From: Phylloscopus collybita
Taxonomy: Eukaryota > Chordata > Aves > Passeriformes > Phylloscopidae
Reading direction: 5' to 3'
Length of the DNA: 64,000 bases
NCBI GenBank assembly: GCA_027886175.1
Contig: JAJNNQ010000156.1
Location: 186,001-250,000, forward strand
The notes under the pieces: generated by a model
Told to the model about the DNA's origin: nothing
The model's input: only the letters and a program-made list of their open reading frames with translations
The model's database searches: none
Shown here: positions 50,901 through 62,315 of the stretch, one piece after another
Numbering within the stretch: the stretch's first letter is position 1
Layout of the letters: every line of letters starts with the position of its first letter
Made by a program: the position numbers and the translations under genes

Positions 50901-52148
50901 AAATGGCGATATCTCCGAGGTGCAATCTACCGCCAGATGGAAGTTTGTCTGCCCTTGTAGTGCCAAAGGCCTCCTAAAAACTAACATCAGGAACATAGGA
51001 TGGATAATTTGTTTTTCCATGGAAAAGGGCCACCTTTCGTGTCTAATGCTGTCTGCCTGCCAGTGGGCATATGCCTACTAAAATTCCCTACAAATGAGGA
51101 TATCTCCCAAATGCAATTTCCCACCAGATGGAAGTTTGTCTGCCCTTTTAATGCCAAAGGCCTCTGACAAACTCACTTCAGGAGCCTGGGGTGGAGACTT
51201 TGTTTTCCCATGGAAAAGGGCCACCGTTCGTGTCTAATGCTGTCTGCCTGCCACTGGGCTTCTACCTGCTGAAATTCCATACAAATGAGGATATCTCCCC
51301 GATGCAATCAACCACCTGACGGAAGTTTCTCTGCGCTTGTACTGCCAATGGCCTTCTAAAACCTGACATCGGGAACGTGGTGTGGAGACTTTGGTTTCCC
51401 ATGGAAAAGGACCACCGTTCGTGTCTAATGCTGTCTTCCTGGTTCTGTGGTTATGACTGCGGAAGTTCCATACAAATGAGGATATCTCCCAGATGCAATA
51501 TGCCACCAGATTGAAGTTTTTCTGCTCTTGCAGTGCCAAAGGCCTCCGTCAAACTGATATCCGGTACCTGGCCGAGAGACTTTGTTTCCTATGGAAAAGG
51601 CCCACCGTTCGTGTTTAATGCTGTCTGTCTGCCACTGGGCATACGCCTTCTAAAATTCCATACAAATGCGGATATCTCCCAAATGCAATTTCCCACCAGA
51701 TGGAAGTTTGTCTGCCCTTGTAGTGCCAAAGGCCTTCTAAAAACTGACATCAGGAACGTGCCGTAGAGACTTTGGTTTCCCATGGAAAAGGTCCACCGTT
51801 TGTGTCTAATGCTATGTGCCTGCCACTGGGCTTATGCGTAGGAAAATTCCATACAAATGAGGATCTCTCCCAGATGGAATCTACCACCAGTTGAAAGTTT
51901 GTCTGCCCTTGTAATGCCAACGGCCTCCTACAAACTGACATCAGGAATCTGGAGAGGACGCTTTGGTTTCCCATGGAAAGGGGCCACCGTTGGTAATTAA
52001 TGCTGTCTCCTGGCCACTGGGCTTATGACTACTGAAATTACATAAAAATGAGGATATCTCCCAGACGCAATATGCCACCAGATGGAAGTTTGTCTGCTCT
52101 TGTTGTGCCAAAGACCTCCTACAAACTGATATCAGGAATGTGGAGTTG
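47905..52148 (-). repeat. 191/202-bp satellite array, right arm (outer part)
   Basis: Satellite resumes after the retrovirus and runs to the minisatellite junction. From about 48,856 it is the reverse complement of 1-3,740 with a constant coordinate sum of 52,596-52,597: 51,750-51,974 pairs with 623-847, 51,234-51,539 with 1,058-1,363, and 48,856-49,320 with 3,276-3,740. The pairs differ at a few scattered positions, so the arms are similar but not copies of the same read. No gene was found here. Confidence 0.95.
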
Positions 52149-55100
52149 AGTCCCCTCCATAGCCCTCAATATCCCCTCTGGAGCCCCCAATGTCTCCTCC
52201 ATAGCCCCAAATGTCCCCTCCATAGCCTTCTATGTCTCGTATGGAGCCCCCAATATCACCTCCATAGCCCCCAATGTACCACCATAGACCTCAATGTCCC
52301 CTATGGAGCCCCAATGTCCCATACGGAGCCGCCAATATCCCCTCCATAGCCCCCAATGTCCCCTCCAAAGCCCTCGATGTCTTTTATGGAGTCCCCAATG
52401 TCCCCTATGGCGCCCCCAATGTCCCCTACATAGGCCACAATGTTCACACCATAGCCCTCAATGTCCCTTATGGAGCCCGCAATGTCCTCTCCATAGCCCC
52501 CAATCTCCCCTCCATAGCCCACAATATCTCACCCATAGCCCTCAATGTCCCCTATGGAGCCCCCAATGTCCCTTATGGAGCCCCCAATGTCCCCTCCATA
52601 GCTCGCAATGTCCCCTATGGAGCCGTCAATGTCCCCTCTGGAGCCCGCAATGTCCCCTAAAGAGCCCCTAATGTCCCCTATGCAACCCCCAATGTCCCAT
52701 CTGGAGCCCCCAATGTCCACTCCATAGCCAACAATGTCCAATATGGAGTTCCCAAAGTCCCCTATGGAGCCCCCAATGTCCCCTCCAAAGCCCCCAATGT
52801 CCCCTCTGGAGCCCCCAATGTCCTCTCCATAGCCCACAATGTCCAATATGGAGTTCCCAAAGTCCCCTATGGAGCCCCCAATGTCCTCTCCAAAGCCCCC
52901 AATGTCCCCTCTGGAGCCCCCAATGTCCACTCCATAGCCCACAATGTCCAATATGGAGTTCCCAAAGTCCCCAATGGAGCCCCCAATGTCCCCTTCACAG
53001 CCCTCAGTGTCCCCACCATAGCCCACAATGACCCCTCCCTAGCCCTCAGTGTTCCCTCCATAGCCCCCAATGTCCCTTCAGGTGACCCCAATGTCCCCTC
53101 CATAGCCCTCAGTGCCCCCTCCAAAGCCCCCAATGTCCCCTCCATGCCCCTAATGGCCCATCCAAACCCACAATGGCCCCTCCATAGTCGCCAATGTACC
53201 CTCTAGAGCCCCCAATGTCCCTTCCATAGCCCTCAATGTCCTCTCTGGAGCCCTCAATGTCCCCTCTGTAGCCCCCAGGGTCACATCCATAGCTTCCAAT
53301 GTCCCCTCTGCAGCCCCCCCATGACCCCTCCATAGTCCTCAATGTCCCCTCCATAGCCCCCAATGTCCTCTATGGAGCCCCCAATGTCCCCTCTGGAACC
53401 CAAAATGTCCCCTCCATAGCCCTCAATTTCCCCTCGGCAGCCCCCAATGTCCACTCCGTAGCCCACAATGTCCCCTCTGGAGCACTCAATGTTTCCTATG
53501 GAGCCCCCAATGTCCCCTCCATAGCCATCAATATCTCCTATGGAGCCCCCAATGCCCCCTCTTGAGTCCCCAATGTCCCCTCTGGAGCCCCCAATGTCCC
53601 CTCCATAGCCCTCAATATTCACTCTCTAGTACCCAGTGTCACCTTCATAGCCCTCAATGTCCCCTATGGAGCCCCCAATGCCCCCTCCATAGCCCCCAAT
53701 GTCCCCTCTGGAGCCCTCAATGTCCCCTCTGGAGCCCTCAATGTCCCCTCTGGAGCCCTCAAAGTCCCCTCCATAGCCCCCAATGTCCCCTCTGGAGCTT
53801 TTAATGTTCCCTCTGTAGCGCCCAGTGTCCCCTATGGATCCCCCAATGTCCCCTCCATAGCCCCCAATGTCCCCTCCATAGCGCCCAATGTCTCCTCTGG
53901 AGCCCTCAATGTCCCCTCCATAGCCCTCAATGTCCCCTCTTGAGCCCCCAATGTCCCCTATGGAGCCCCCAATGTACCCTCCATTGCCCTCAGTATCGCC
54001 TCTGGAGTTGTCAATGTCCCCTCCATAGCCCCCAATGTCCCCTATGGAGCCCCTAATGTCCTCTCCATAGCCCCCAATGTCTCCTCTGGAGCCCCCCATG
54101 TCCCCTCCATAGCCCTCAATGTCCCCTCCATAGCCCTCAATGTCTCCTATGGAACTCCTAATGTCCCCTCCATAGCCCCCAATGTCCCCTCTGGAGCCTC
54201 CCATGTCCCCTCCATAGCCCCCAATGTCCCCTCCCTAGCCCTCAATGTCCCCTATGGAGCCCCAATGTCCCCTCGTGAGTCCCCAATGTCCCCTCTGGAG
54301 CCTTCAATGTCCCATCTGGAGCCCTCATTGTACCCTACGGAGCCCTCAATGTCCACTCTGGAGCCCCCAATATCCCCTCTTGAGCACCCAATGTCCCCTC
54401 CATAGCCCTCAATATCCCCTCTGTAGCCCCCTGTGTCACCTCCATAGCTCTCAATGTCCCCTATGGAGCCCCCAATGTTCCCTCTGGAGCCCTCAATGTC
54501 CCCTCTAGAGCCCGCAATTTCCACTATGGAGCCCACAATGTCCCCTCCTGAGCACCCAAGGTCCCCTTAATAGCCCTCAATGTCCCCTCTGGAGACCTAT
54601 ATGTCCCCTATGGAGCCCCCAATGTCCCTTCTTGAGAACCCAATGTCCCCTCAGGATCCCCCAATGTCCCCTCCACAGCCCTCAATGTCCGCTCCATAGT
54701 TCTCAATGACCTCTTCAAAGCCCTCAGTGTCCTCTCCAAAGCCCCCAACATCCCCTCTGGAGCCCCCAATGTCCCTCCCCTCGGTAGCCCACAATGTCCC
54801 CTCCATAGCCCTCAATGTCCCCTCTGGAGCCCCCAATGTCCACTATGGAGCCCCCAATGTCCCCTCCATAGCCCCCTATGTCTTCTCCCTAGCCCTCAAT
54901 GTCCCCTCTGGATCCCCCAATGTCCTCTCCGTAGCCCCCAATGTCCCCTACATAGCCCTCAATGTCGCCTCCATCGCCCTAAATGTCCCCTACTGAGCCC
55001 CCAATATCCCCTCCATTGCTCTCAATGGCCCCTCTGGAGCCCTCAATATCCCCTCCATACCCTTCAATGTCCCCTATGGAGCCCTCAATGTCCCCTCTGG

Positions 55101-58100
55101 TTCCCCAAATGTCCCCTCCGTAGCCCCCAATGTCCCCTCATGGCCTCCAAATTACCCTTCATAGCCCTCAATGTCCCCTCTGGAGCCCTCAATGTCCCCT
55201 CCATAGCCCTCAATGTCTCCTCTGGAGCCCTCAATGTCCCCTCCATAGACCTCGATGTCCCCTATGGAGGCTCGAATGTCCCCTTTGTAGGCCCCAAAGT
55301 ACCTTCCATAGCCCTCAATGTCCCCTCCATAGCCCTCAATGTCCCTTAAGGAGCCCCCAATGTCCCCTCCATAGCCATCAATATCCCCTCTGGAGCCCTC
55401 AATGTCCCCTGCAAAGCCCTCAATATCCCCTATGGCGCCTCCAATGTCCCCACTGTAGCCCCCAGTGTCACCTCCATAGCCCTTAATGTCCCCTACAGAG
55501 CCCCAAATGTCCCGTCTGTAGCTCTCAATGTCCCTTCTGGAGCCCCCAATGTCCCCTATGGAGCCACCAATGTCCCGTCTCTAGCCCCCAATGTCCCCTC
55601 ACGAGCACCCAATGTCCCCTCCATACCCCTCAATGTCCCCTCTGTAGCCCCCAGTGTCACCTCCTTTGCCCCCAATGACCACTCCATAGCCTGCAGTGTC
55701 CCCTCCATAGCCCCTAATGTCCCCTCAGGAGCACCCAATGCCCCCTCCATAGCCCCCAATGTCTCCTCCATAGCCCTCAATGTCCCCTCCATAGGCCTCA
55801 ATGTCCCCTATGGAGCCCCCAATGTCCCCTCCATAGACCCCAATGTCCCCTCTAGAGCCCTCAATGTCCCCTATGGTGCCCCCAATGTCCCCTCCATAGC
55901 CCTCAATGTCCCGTCTGCAGCCCTCAATGTCCCCTATGGAGCCCCCAATATCCCCTCCATAGCGCCCAATGGCCTCTCTGGAGCCCTCAATGTCCCGTCC
56001 ATAGCCCTCAATGTCCCCTCTGGAGCCCTCAATGTCCCCTCCATGGCCTTCAATGTCCCCTATGGAGCCATCAATGTCCCCTCTGGATCCCCCAATGTCC
56101 CCCCCGTAGCCCCCAATGTCCCCTCATGGCCCCCAAAGTACCCTCCATAGCCCCCAGTGTCCCCTCTTGAGCCCCCAATGTCCCCTCTGGAGCCCTCAAT
56201 GTCCCCTCCATAGACCTCAATGTCCCTTATGGAGGCCCGAATGTCCCCTTTGTAGCCCCCAAAGTACCTTCCAGAGCCCTCAATGTCCCCTCCATAGCCC
56301 TCAATGTCCCCTAAGGAGCCCCCAATGTCCCCTATGTAGCACCCAATGTCCCCTTTGTAGCCCCCAACGTACCCTCCATAGCCCCCAATGTCCCCGCTGG
56401 AGCCCCCAATGTCCCCTCCATAGCCCTCAATGACCCCTCTGTAGCCCACAGTGTCACCTCCTTAGCCCCCAATGACCACTCCATAGCCTGCAGTGTCCTC
56501 TCCATAGCCCCTAATGTCCCCTCAGGAGCCCCCAATGTCCCCTCCATAGCCCCCAATGTCTCCTCCATAGCCCTCAGTGTCCCCTCCATAGCCCTCAATG
56601 TGCCCTATGGAGCCCCCAATGTCCCCTTTGTAGCCCCCAAAGTACCCTCCATAGCCCTCAATGTCCCGTATGGAGCCCTTAATGTCCCCTATGGAGCCCC
56701 CAATGTCCCCTCCATAGCTCCCTATGTCCTCTCCCTAGCCCTCAATGTCCCCTCTGGAGGCGCTAGTGTGATTCCATAGCCCTCAATGTCCCCTCTGGAG
56801 CCCTCAATGTCCCCTCTGTAACCCCCAGTGTCAACTCCATAGTCCCCAATGTGTCCTCCATAGCCCTCAATGTCCCGTATGGACGCCTCAATGTCCCCTA
56901 TGGAGGTTCCAATGTCCCCTCCATAGACCCCAGTGTCCCCTCCAGAGCCCTTAGTGTCCCCTCCATAACCCCCAATGTCCCCTCTGGAGCCCCCAATGTC
57001 CCCTCCATAGACCCCAATAACCCCTCCATAGCCCTCAATGTCCCCCCCATAGCCCCCAGTGTCCCCTCTGGAGCCCCCAATGTCCGCTCCATAGCCCACC
57101 ATGTCCCCTCCATAGCCCTCAATGTCCCCTATGGAGCCTCCAATGTCCCCTCTGTAGCCTCCAATGTCCATTCCATAGCCCTCAATGTCCCCTCTGGAGC
57201 CCCAAATAACCCCTCCATACCCCTCAATGTCCCCCCCATAGCCCCCAGTGTCCCCTCTGGAGCCCCCAATGTCCCCTCGTGAGTCCCCAATGTCCCCTCT
57301 GGAGCCTTCAATGTCCCATCTGGAGCCCTCATTGTACCCTACGGAGCCCTCAATGTCCACTCTGGAGCCCCCAATATCCCCTCTTGAGCACCCAATGTCC
57401 CCTCCATAGCCCTCAATATCCCCTCTGTAGCCCCCTGTGTCACCTCCATAGCTCTCAATGTCCCCTATGGAGCCCCCAATGTTCCCTCTGGAGCCCTCAA
57501 TGTCCCCTCTAGAGCCCGCAATTTCCACTATGGAGCCCCCAATGTCCCCTCCTGAGCACCCAAGGTCCCCTTAATAGCCCTCAATGTCCCCTCTGGAGAC
57601 CTATATGTCCCCTATGGAGCCCCCAATGTCCCTTCTTGAGAACCCAATGTCCCCTCAGGATCCCCCAATGTCCCCTCCACAGCCCTCAATGTCCGCTCCA
57701 TAGTTCTCAATGACCTCTTCAAAGCCCTCAGTGTCCTCTCCAAAGCCCCCAACATCCCCTCTGGAGCCCCCAATGTCCCCTCGGTAGCCCACAATGTCCC
57801 CTCCATAGCCCTCAATGTCCCCTCTGGAGCCCCCAATGTCCACTATGGAGCCCCCAATGTCCCCTCCATAGCCCCCTATGTCTTCTCCCTAGCCCTCAAT
57901 GTCCCCTCTGGATCCCCCAATGTCCTCTCCGTAGCCCCCAATGTCCCCTACATAGCCCTCAATGTCGCCTCCATCGCCCTAAATGTCCCCTACTGAGCCC
58001 CCAATATCCCCTCCATTGCTCTCAATGGCCCCTCTGGAGCCTTCAATGTCCCCTCCATAGCCTTCAATGTCCCCTATGGATCCCAAATATCCCCTCTTGA

Positions 58101-60289
58101 GCCCCCAATGTCCCCTCCATAGTCGTCAACATCCCCTCTGGTGCCCTCAATATCCCCTCCATAGCCTTCAATGTCCCCTATGGAGCCCTCAATGTCCCCT
58201 CTGGTTCCCCAAATATCCCCTCCGTAGCCCCCAATGTCCCCTCATGGCCTCCAAATTACCCTTCATAGCCCTCAATGTCCCCTCTGGAGCCCTCAATGTC
58301 CCCTCCATAGCCCTCAATGTCTCCTCTGGAGCCCTCAATGTCCCCTCCATAGACCTCGATGTCCCCTATGGAGGCTCGAATGTCCCCTTTGTAGGCCCCA
58401 AAGTACCTTCCATAGCCCTCAATGTCCCCTCCATAGCCCTCAATGTCCCTTAAGGAGCCCCCAATGTCCCCTCCATAGCCATCAATATCCCCTCTGGAGC
58501 CCTCAATGTCCCCTGCAAAGCCCTCAATATCCCCTATGGAGCCTCCAATGTCCCCACTGTAGCCCCCAGTGTCACCTCCATAGCCCTTAATGTCCCCTAC
58601 AGAGCCCCAAATGTCCCGTCTGTAGCTCTCAATGTCCCTTCTGGAGCCCCCAATGTCCCCTATGGAGCCACCAATGTCCCGTCTCTAGCCCCCAATGTCC
58701 CCTCACGAGCACCCAATGTCCCCTCCATACCCCTCAATGTCCCCTCTGTAGCCCCCAGTGTCACCTCCTTTGCCCCCAATGACCACTCCATAGCCTGCAG
58801 TGTCCCCTCCATAGCCCCTAATGTCCCCTCAGGAGCCCCCAATGTCCCCTCCATAGCCCCCAATGTCTCCTCCATAGCCCTCAATGTCCCCTCCATAGCC
58901 CTCAATGTCCCCTAAGGAGCCCCCAATGTCCCCTATGTAGCGCCCAATGTCCCCTTTGTAGCCCCCAACGTACCCTCCATAGCCCCCAATGTCCCCGCTG
59001 GAGCCCCCAATGTCCCCTCCATAGCCATCAATGTCCCCTCTGGAGCCCTCAATGTCCCCTCTGTAGCCCCCAGTGTCACCTCCATAGCCCTTAATGTCCC
59101 CTATAGAGCCCCAAATATCCCATCTGTAGCCCTCAATGTCCTCGCTGGAGCCCTCAATGTCCCCTATGGAGCCCCAAATGTCCCCTCTCTAGCCCCCAAT
59201 CTCCCCTCACGAGCACCCAATGTCCCCTCCATAGCCCTCAATGACCCCTCTGTAGCCCCCAGTGTCACCTCCTTAGCCCCCAATGACCACTCCATAGCCT
59301 GCAGTGTCCTCTCCATAGCCCCTAATGTCCCCTCAGGAGCCCCCAATGTCCCCTCCATAGCCCCCAATGTCTCCTCCATAGCCCTCAGTGTCCTCTCCAT
59401 AGGCCACAATGTGCCCTATGGAGCCCCAAATGTCCCCTTTGTAGCCCCCAAAGTACCCTCCATAGCCCTCAATGTCCCGTATGGAGCCCTCAATGTCCCC
59501 TATGGAGCCCCCAATGTCCCCTCCATAGCTCCCTATGTCCTCTCCCTAGCCCTCAATGTCCCCTCTGGAGGCGCTAGTGTGATTCCATAGCCCTCAATGT
59601 CCCCTCTGGAGCCCTCAATGTCCCCTCTGTAACCCCCAGTGTCAACTCCATAGTCCCCAATGTGTCCTCCATAGCCCTCAATGTCCCGTATGGACGCCTC
59701 AATGTCCCCTATGGAGGTTCCAATGTCCCCTCCATAGACCCCAGTGTCCCCTCCAGAGCCCTTAGTGTCCCCTCCATAACCCCCAATGTCCCCTCTGGAG
59801 CCCCCAATGTCCCCTCCATAGACCCCAATAACCCCTCCATAGCCCTCAATGTCCCCCCCATAGCCCCCAGTGTCCCCTCTGGAGCCCCCAATGTCCGCTC
59901 CACAGCCCACCATGTCCCCTCCATAGCCCTCAATGTCCCCTATGGAGCCTCCAATGTCCCCTCTGTAGCCTCCAATGTCCATTCCATAGCCCTCAATGTC
60001 CCCTCTGGAGCCCCCAATGTCCCCTCCATAGCCCCCAATGCCCCCTATGGAGCTCCCAATGTCTTTTCCAAAGTCCTCAATGTCCCCTATGGAGCCCCCA
60101 ATGTCCCCTCCATAGCCCTCAATGTCCCCTTTGGAGCCCCCAATGTCTCCTAAGGAGCCCCCAATGTCCCCTCCATAGCCCTCTATGTCCCCTCTGGAGC
60201 CCCCGTTGTCCCTAATGGAGCCCCCAGTGTCCCCTATGGAGCCCCCAATGTCCCCTCCATAGCCCCCAATGTCCCCTCTAAAGCCATCA
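52149..60289 (-). repeat. 21-bp minisatellite array (G-rich strand on -)
   Basis: About 8.1 kb of 21-bp units of the form cccccaatgtcccctccatag, with common variants reading tctggag or tatggag for tccatag and cct for ccc. It begins at the junction with the satellite (gtggagttgagtcccctcca) and ends sharply at cctctaaagccatcagctta. The unit length is divisible by three, so frames remain open on both strands for up to 268 codons and would encode heptads such as PNVPSIA or GDIGGYG. These are repeat by-products, with no start context, splice sites or compositional break. The minus strand carries G-runs of 4-5 every 5-7 bases. Confidence 0.95.
54271..60025 (-). repeat. Kilobase-scale duplications inside the minisatellite
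   Basis: About 54,271-55,800 recurs at 57,275-58,904 (offset 3,004, then 3,000, then 3,104 because of a 4-bp difference and a 104-bp insert near 58,080). About 56,311-57,215 recurs at 58,912-60,025 (offset 2,601, then 2,811, a shift of 210 bp or exactly ten units). Rare variants such as cctcgtgagt and ggcgctagtg are shared, so these are segmental copies rather than chance similarity between units. Confidence 0.85.
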
Positions 60290-61042
60290 GCTTAGATGCA
60301 GACTTTGAACTTCATGTACTAACGTGCTGTGCAAATGATACTAAGAGCTGGAATTCTCAGTTATTCCTGTGCTTTTTCCAGGTCCATATCTAACCCTTGA
60401 GACTGACTTTTTTCCCTGGAAACAAATCATCTGTCATTGCAGCAAAACTGCAACTTGAACATTTGGCCAAAATGACCTTGTTCTGTGTATTTCCCAGCGA
60501 CATGTGTTGGGGTACACACTGAACTGTTTTGATTCCCAGAGTGTGTGTAAGAACAACTCTAAAAACCGAGCCAAAAGTCCCTGGCTAAAAGCTTTGTCTT
60601 ATGCATTTTTCATGCTCACCTATCTCTTATACAGGGAAGCATTTTAGGGTTCGGAGTAAAACTTGGTTTTCTTTTCTGTGTTGGTTTTTTGTTTCTATGA
60701 GCACCTTAATAGTTTCTGGTTTTGAGACCAAGCAATTACTTCACCAGGCAGATCTGCTTTCAGATCTGCTAGAGCAAACCCAAGTGTGTCCCTTTTCATA
60801 AATTTAGGAAACTTTGAAGTTTTAGCTTTTTAGGAAACCTTTGAAGCTTCTTCTCTGGAGGAAAATGTTACTTTAGTATGAGGTACAGCTGTCTTGGAGG
60901 CTCAGTTCCTCAGCAGTGCCACTGGCTACAGATGTTTCAGCTGAGGGGTCTCGACAGGGCCCTTCAACAAAGCAATGTCATTGTAGAGTACGTAAATCCA
61001 TGGCAGCGTGGGTGTGGTAACTACTACGTCTTTCTCTTTCAG
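60290..61042 (+). other. Single-copy DNA, presumed intron before the BMP3-like exon
   Basis: Ordinary AT-richer sequence without tandem repeats. It ends in a strong 3' splice site: a pyrimidine-rich run (gtctttctctttcag) with the AG at 61,041-61,042. An open frame crosses the splice site from 60,878 (55 codons), but that part has no resemblance to BMP3 and is most simply intronic. No upstream BMP3-like exon is visible in the window; everything further left is repeat. Confidence 0.7.
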
Positions 61043-61234
61043 GCCATGAAGCCATCCAACCACGCCACCATCCAGAGCAGTGTGAGAGCTGTTGGAGTCG
61101 TCCCTGGCATTCCCGAGCCTTGCTGTGGGCCTGACAAGATGTCTTCTCTTAGTATCTTATTCTTTGATGAAAACAAAAACGTGGTGCTGAAGGTGTACCC
61201 CAACATGACAGTGGAGTCCTGTGCACGCAAGTAA
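61043..61234 (+). CDS. BMP3: BMP3-like final coding exon (partial; possibly a pseudogene)
   Basis: The 63 codons plus stop encode the C-terminal part of a TGF-beta family mature domain. The sequence closely follows BMP3: [44 protein letters not shown] and [10 protein letters not shown]. The related GDF10 differs in the MSSLSILFF region, so BMP3 is preferred. BMP3 is a secreted, largely antagonistic BMP-family ligand acting on bone and cartilage. The exon begins in phase 0 after a good acceptor. Two features are odd. The end reads SCARK instead of the family's CxC plus Arg, so the second cysteine of the terminal CxC motif, part of the cystine knot, is replaced by Arg (codon cgc). Also, a glycine follows the conserved CC pair where BMP3 usually has valine. 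Either this is a decaying or captured copy, or the final codons are altered in this species. No other exon is in the window. Confidence 0.8.
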   Translation, partial: AMKPSNHATIQSSVRAVGVVPGIPEPCCGPDKMSSLSILFFDENKNVVLKVYPNMTVESCARK

Positions 61235-62095
61235 TGCCTTGGGAGGCCTTTTGGCAATGCTGGGGTGATTTGGCAATAAGCCTGGGTGCTGAGTGCTGCC
61301 ACTCCCCTGCTCGTTGGGGAGGGGAAGTGGGCAGGAGTCTCATTGTACCTACTTTGTGTTTGCACTGCCAATGCATTTCCTTTGGACAAAAAAAAAGGAA
61401 ATGTAAAGAAATGCAATCAATGAGAATGGGAACAGAACGGATTCCAAGTAGCCATTCCAAGGAAAGTGAATACAAACTTAATTTGTCTGTGGTTTTGACC
61501 GAAACACAAGGCCAGGAATGGGACCTGACCGTACCTGTTGGAAGCGAGAGGTGAAAGAAGAGTCTGGAGATTTTTGAGACTGCGCAAAGGACATAGTGAT
61601 CTATTTTTGTACAAGATTTTGGAAGCAGCACAAGCTGGTAATTCCTATCTCTGTTCTAATGGTGACTAATGGCGGGGGAACACTAGAAATGCAATAGTCT
61701 TCATTTTAAAACAAAGTTTCTTGCCTTAGGTTTTAGAGTAGTACAGCAAGGTGGCAAAACAAATCTGACATCCTAAAAGCTATAGATGACCCTACCTGAC
61801 CATGCATCTCCTTGGTACAAGGTTACTCACCTTGTGTGCGAGTTCCACTGACATGTACTCTGTAATTCAGCTCTTTGGAGCCTGGCAGCCCTGGGCAGAA
61901 GAGCTGCAAACAGGACTACTGAGTGCATCACTGACTTGTGCTATGGAAACTCAGCCGGCCAGGGGTATGAAAATATCACGCTCAGTGCAGTGCCCGAATG
62001 ACTTGTTCTCCACGTGTTCTAGAACATACTTGCAAATAATCTGCGGGTTGTCTCCCTGCAAGGACACTGTAACCAGATTGTGGAGTGGCCTCTTC

Positions 62096-62315
62096 CCCAG
62101 GTACCAAGCAACAGGACGAGAGGTCATAGCCTCAAGCTGCACCGGGGGAGGTTCAGGCTGGACATTAGGAAGAATTTTTTCATGGAAAGGATGGTCAGGC
62201 AGTGGTAAGGGCTGCCCAGGGAAGTGGTGGAGTCACCCTCAGTGGAGCTGTTCAGGAAAGGACTGGATGGGGCGCTCGGTGCACTGGTTTAGCTGGCAAA
62301 GTGGTGATCTGTTCT
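62096..62315 (+). mobile_element. CR1 LINE 3'-end fragment
   Basis: The segment contains hallmark 3' sequences of avian CR1: caggacgagaggtcatagcc, aagctgcaccgggggaggtt, caggctggacattaggaaga, gggctgcccagggaagtgg and ggagtcaccctcagtgg. These elements are usually 5'-truncated, as here, and only the terminal portion is present; the 3' tail is degraded. Its presence supports an avian source. Ends are approximate. Confidence 0.88.

Noticed and set aside
449..52148. Hundreds of recurring 60-150 codon open frames with similar translations (MGNQSLHP..., METLVSHGKG...), looking like a tandem protein family.
   Set aside because: They follow the satellite monomer period, occur on both strands at once, and break whenever the 191-bp length shifts the frame. 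There is no consistent start context, splicing or codon bias.
449..52148. A possible CENP-B box in the satellite monomer.
   Set aside because: I looked for the core ttcg....gaa...cggg pattern around ccgttcgtgt and did not find the required downstream bases.
52149..60289. Long open frames with heptad repeats (up to 268 codons at 56,722-57,528) resembling a Gly- or Pro-rich repetitive protein.
   Set aside because: A 21-bp unit keeps several frames open on both strands at the same time. There are no unique flanking coding sequences, and the sequence outside the repeat is not coding.
1..60289. Regularly spaced repeats that might suggest a CRISPR-like array.
   Set aside because: There are no unique spacers between fixed short repeats, the monomers are contiguous, no cas-like genes occur, and the setting is vertebrate.
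60878..61042. A 55-codon upstream extension of the BMP3-like frame starting with Met.
   Set aside because: It has no resemblance to BMP3 and is followed by a strong pyrimidine tract and AG, so it is read as intron.
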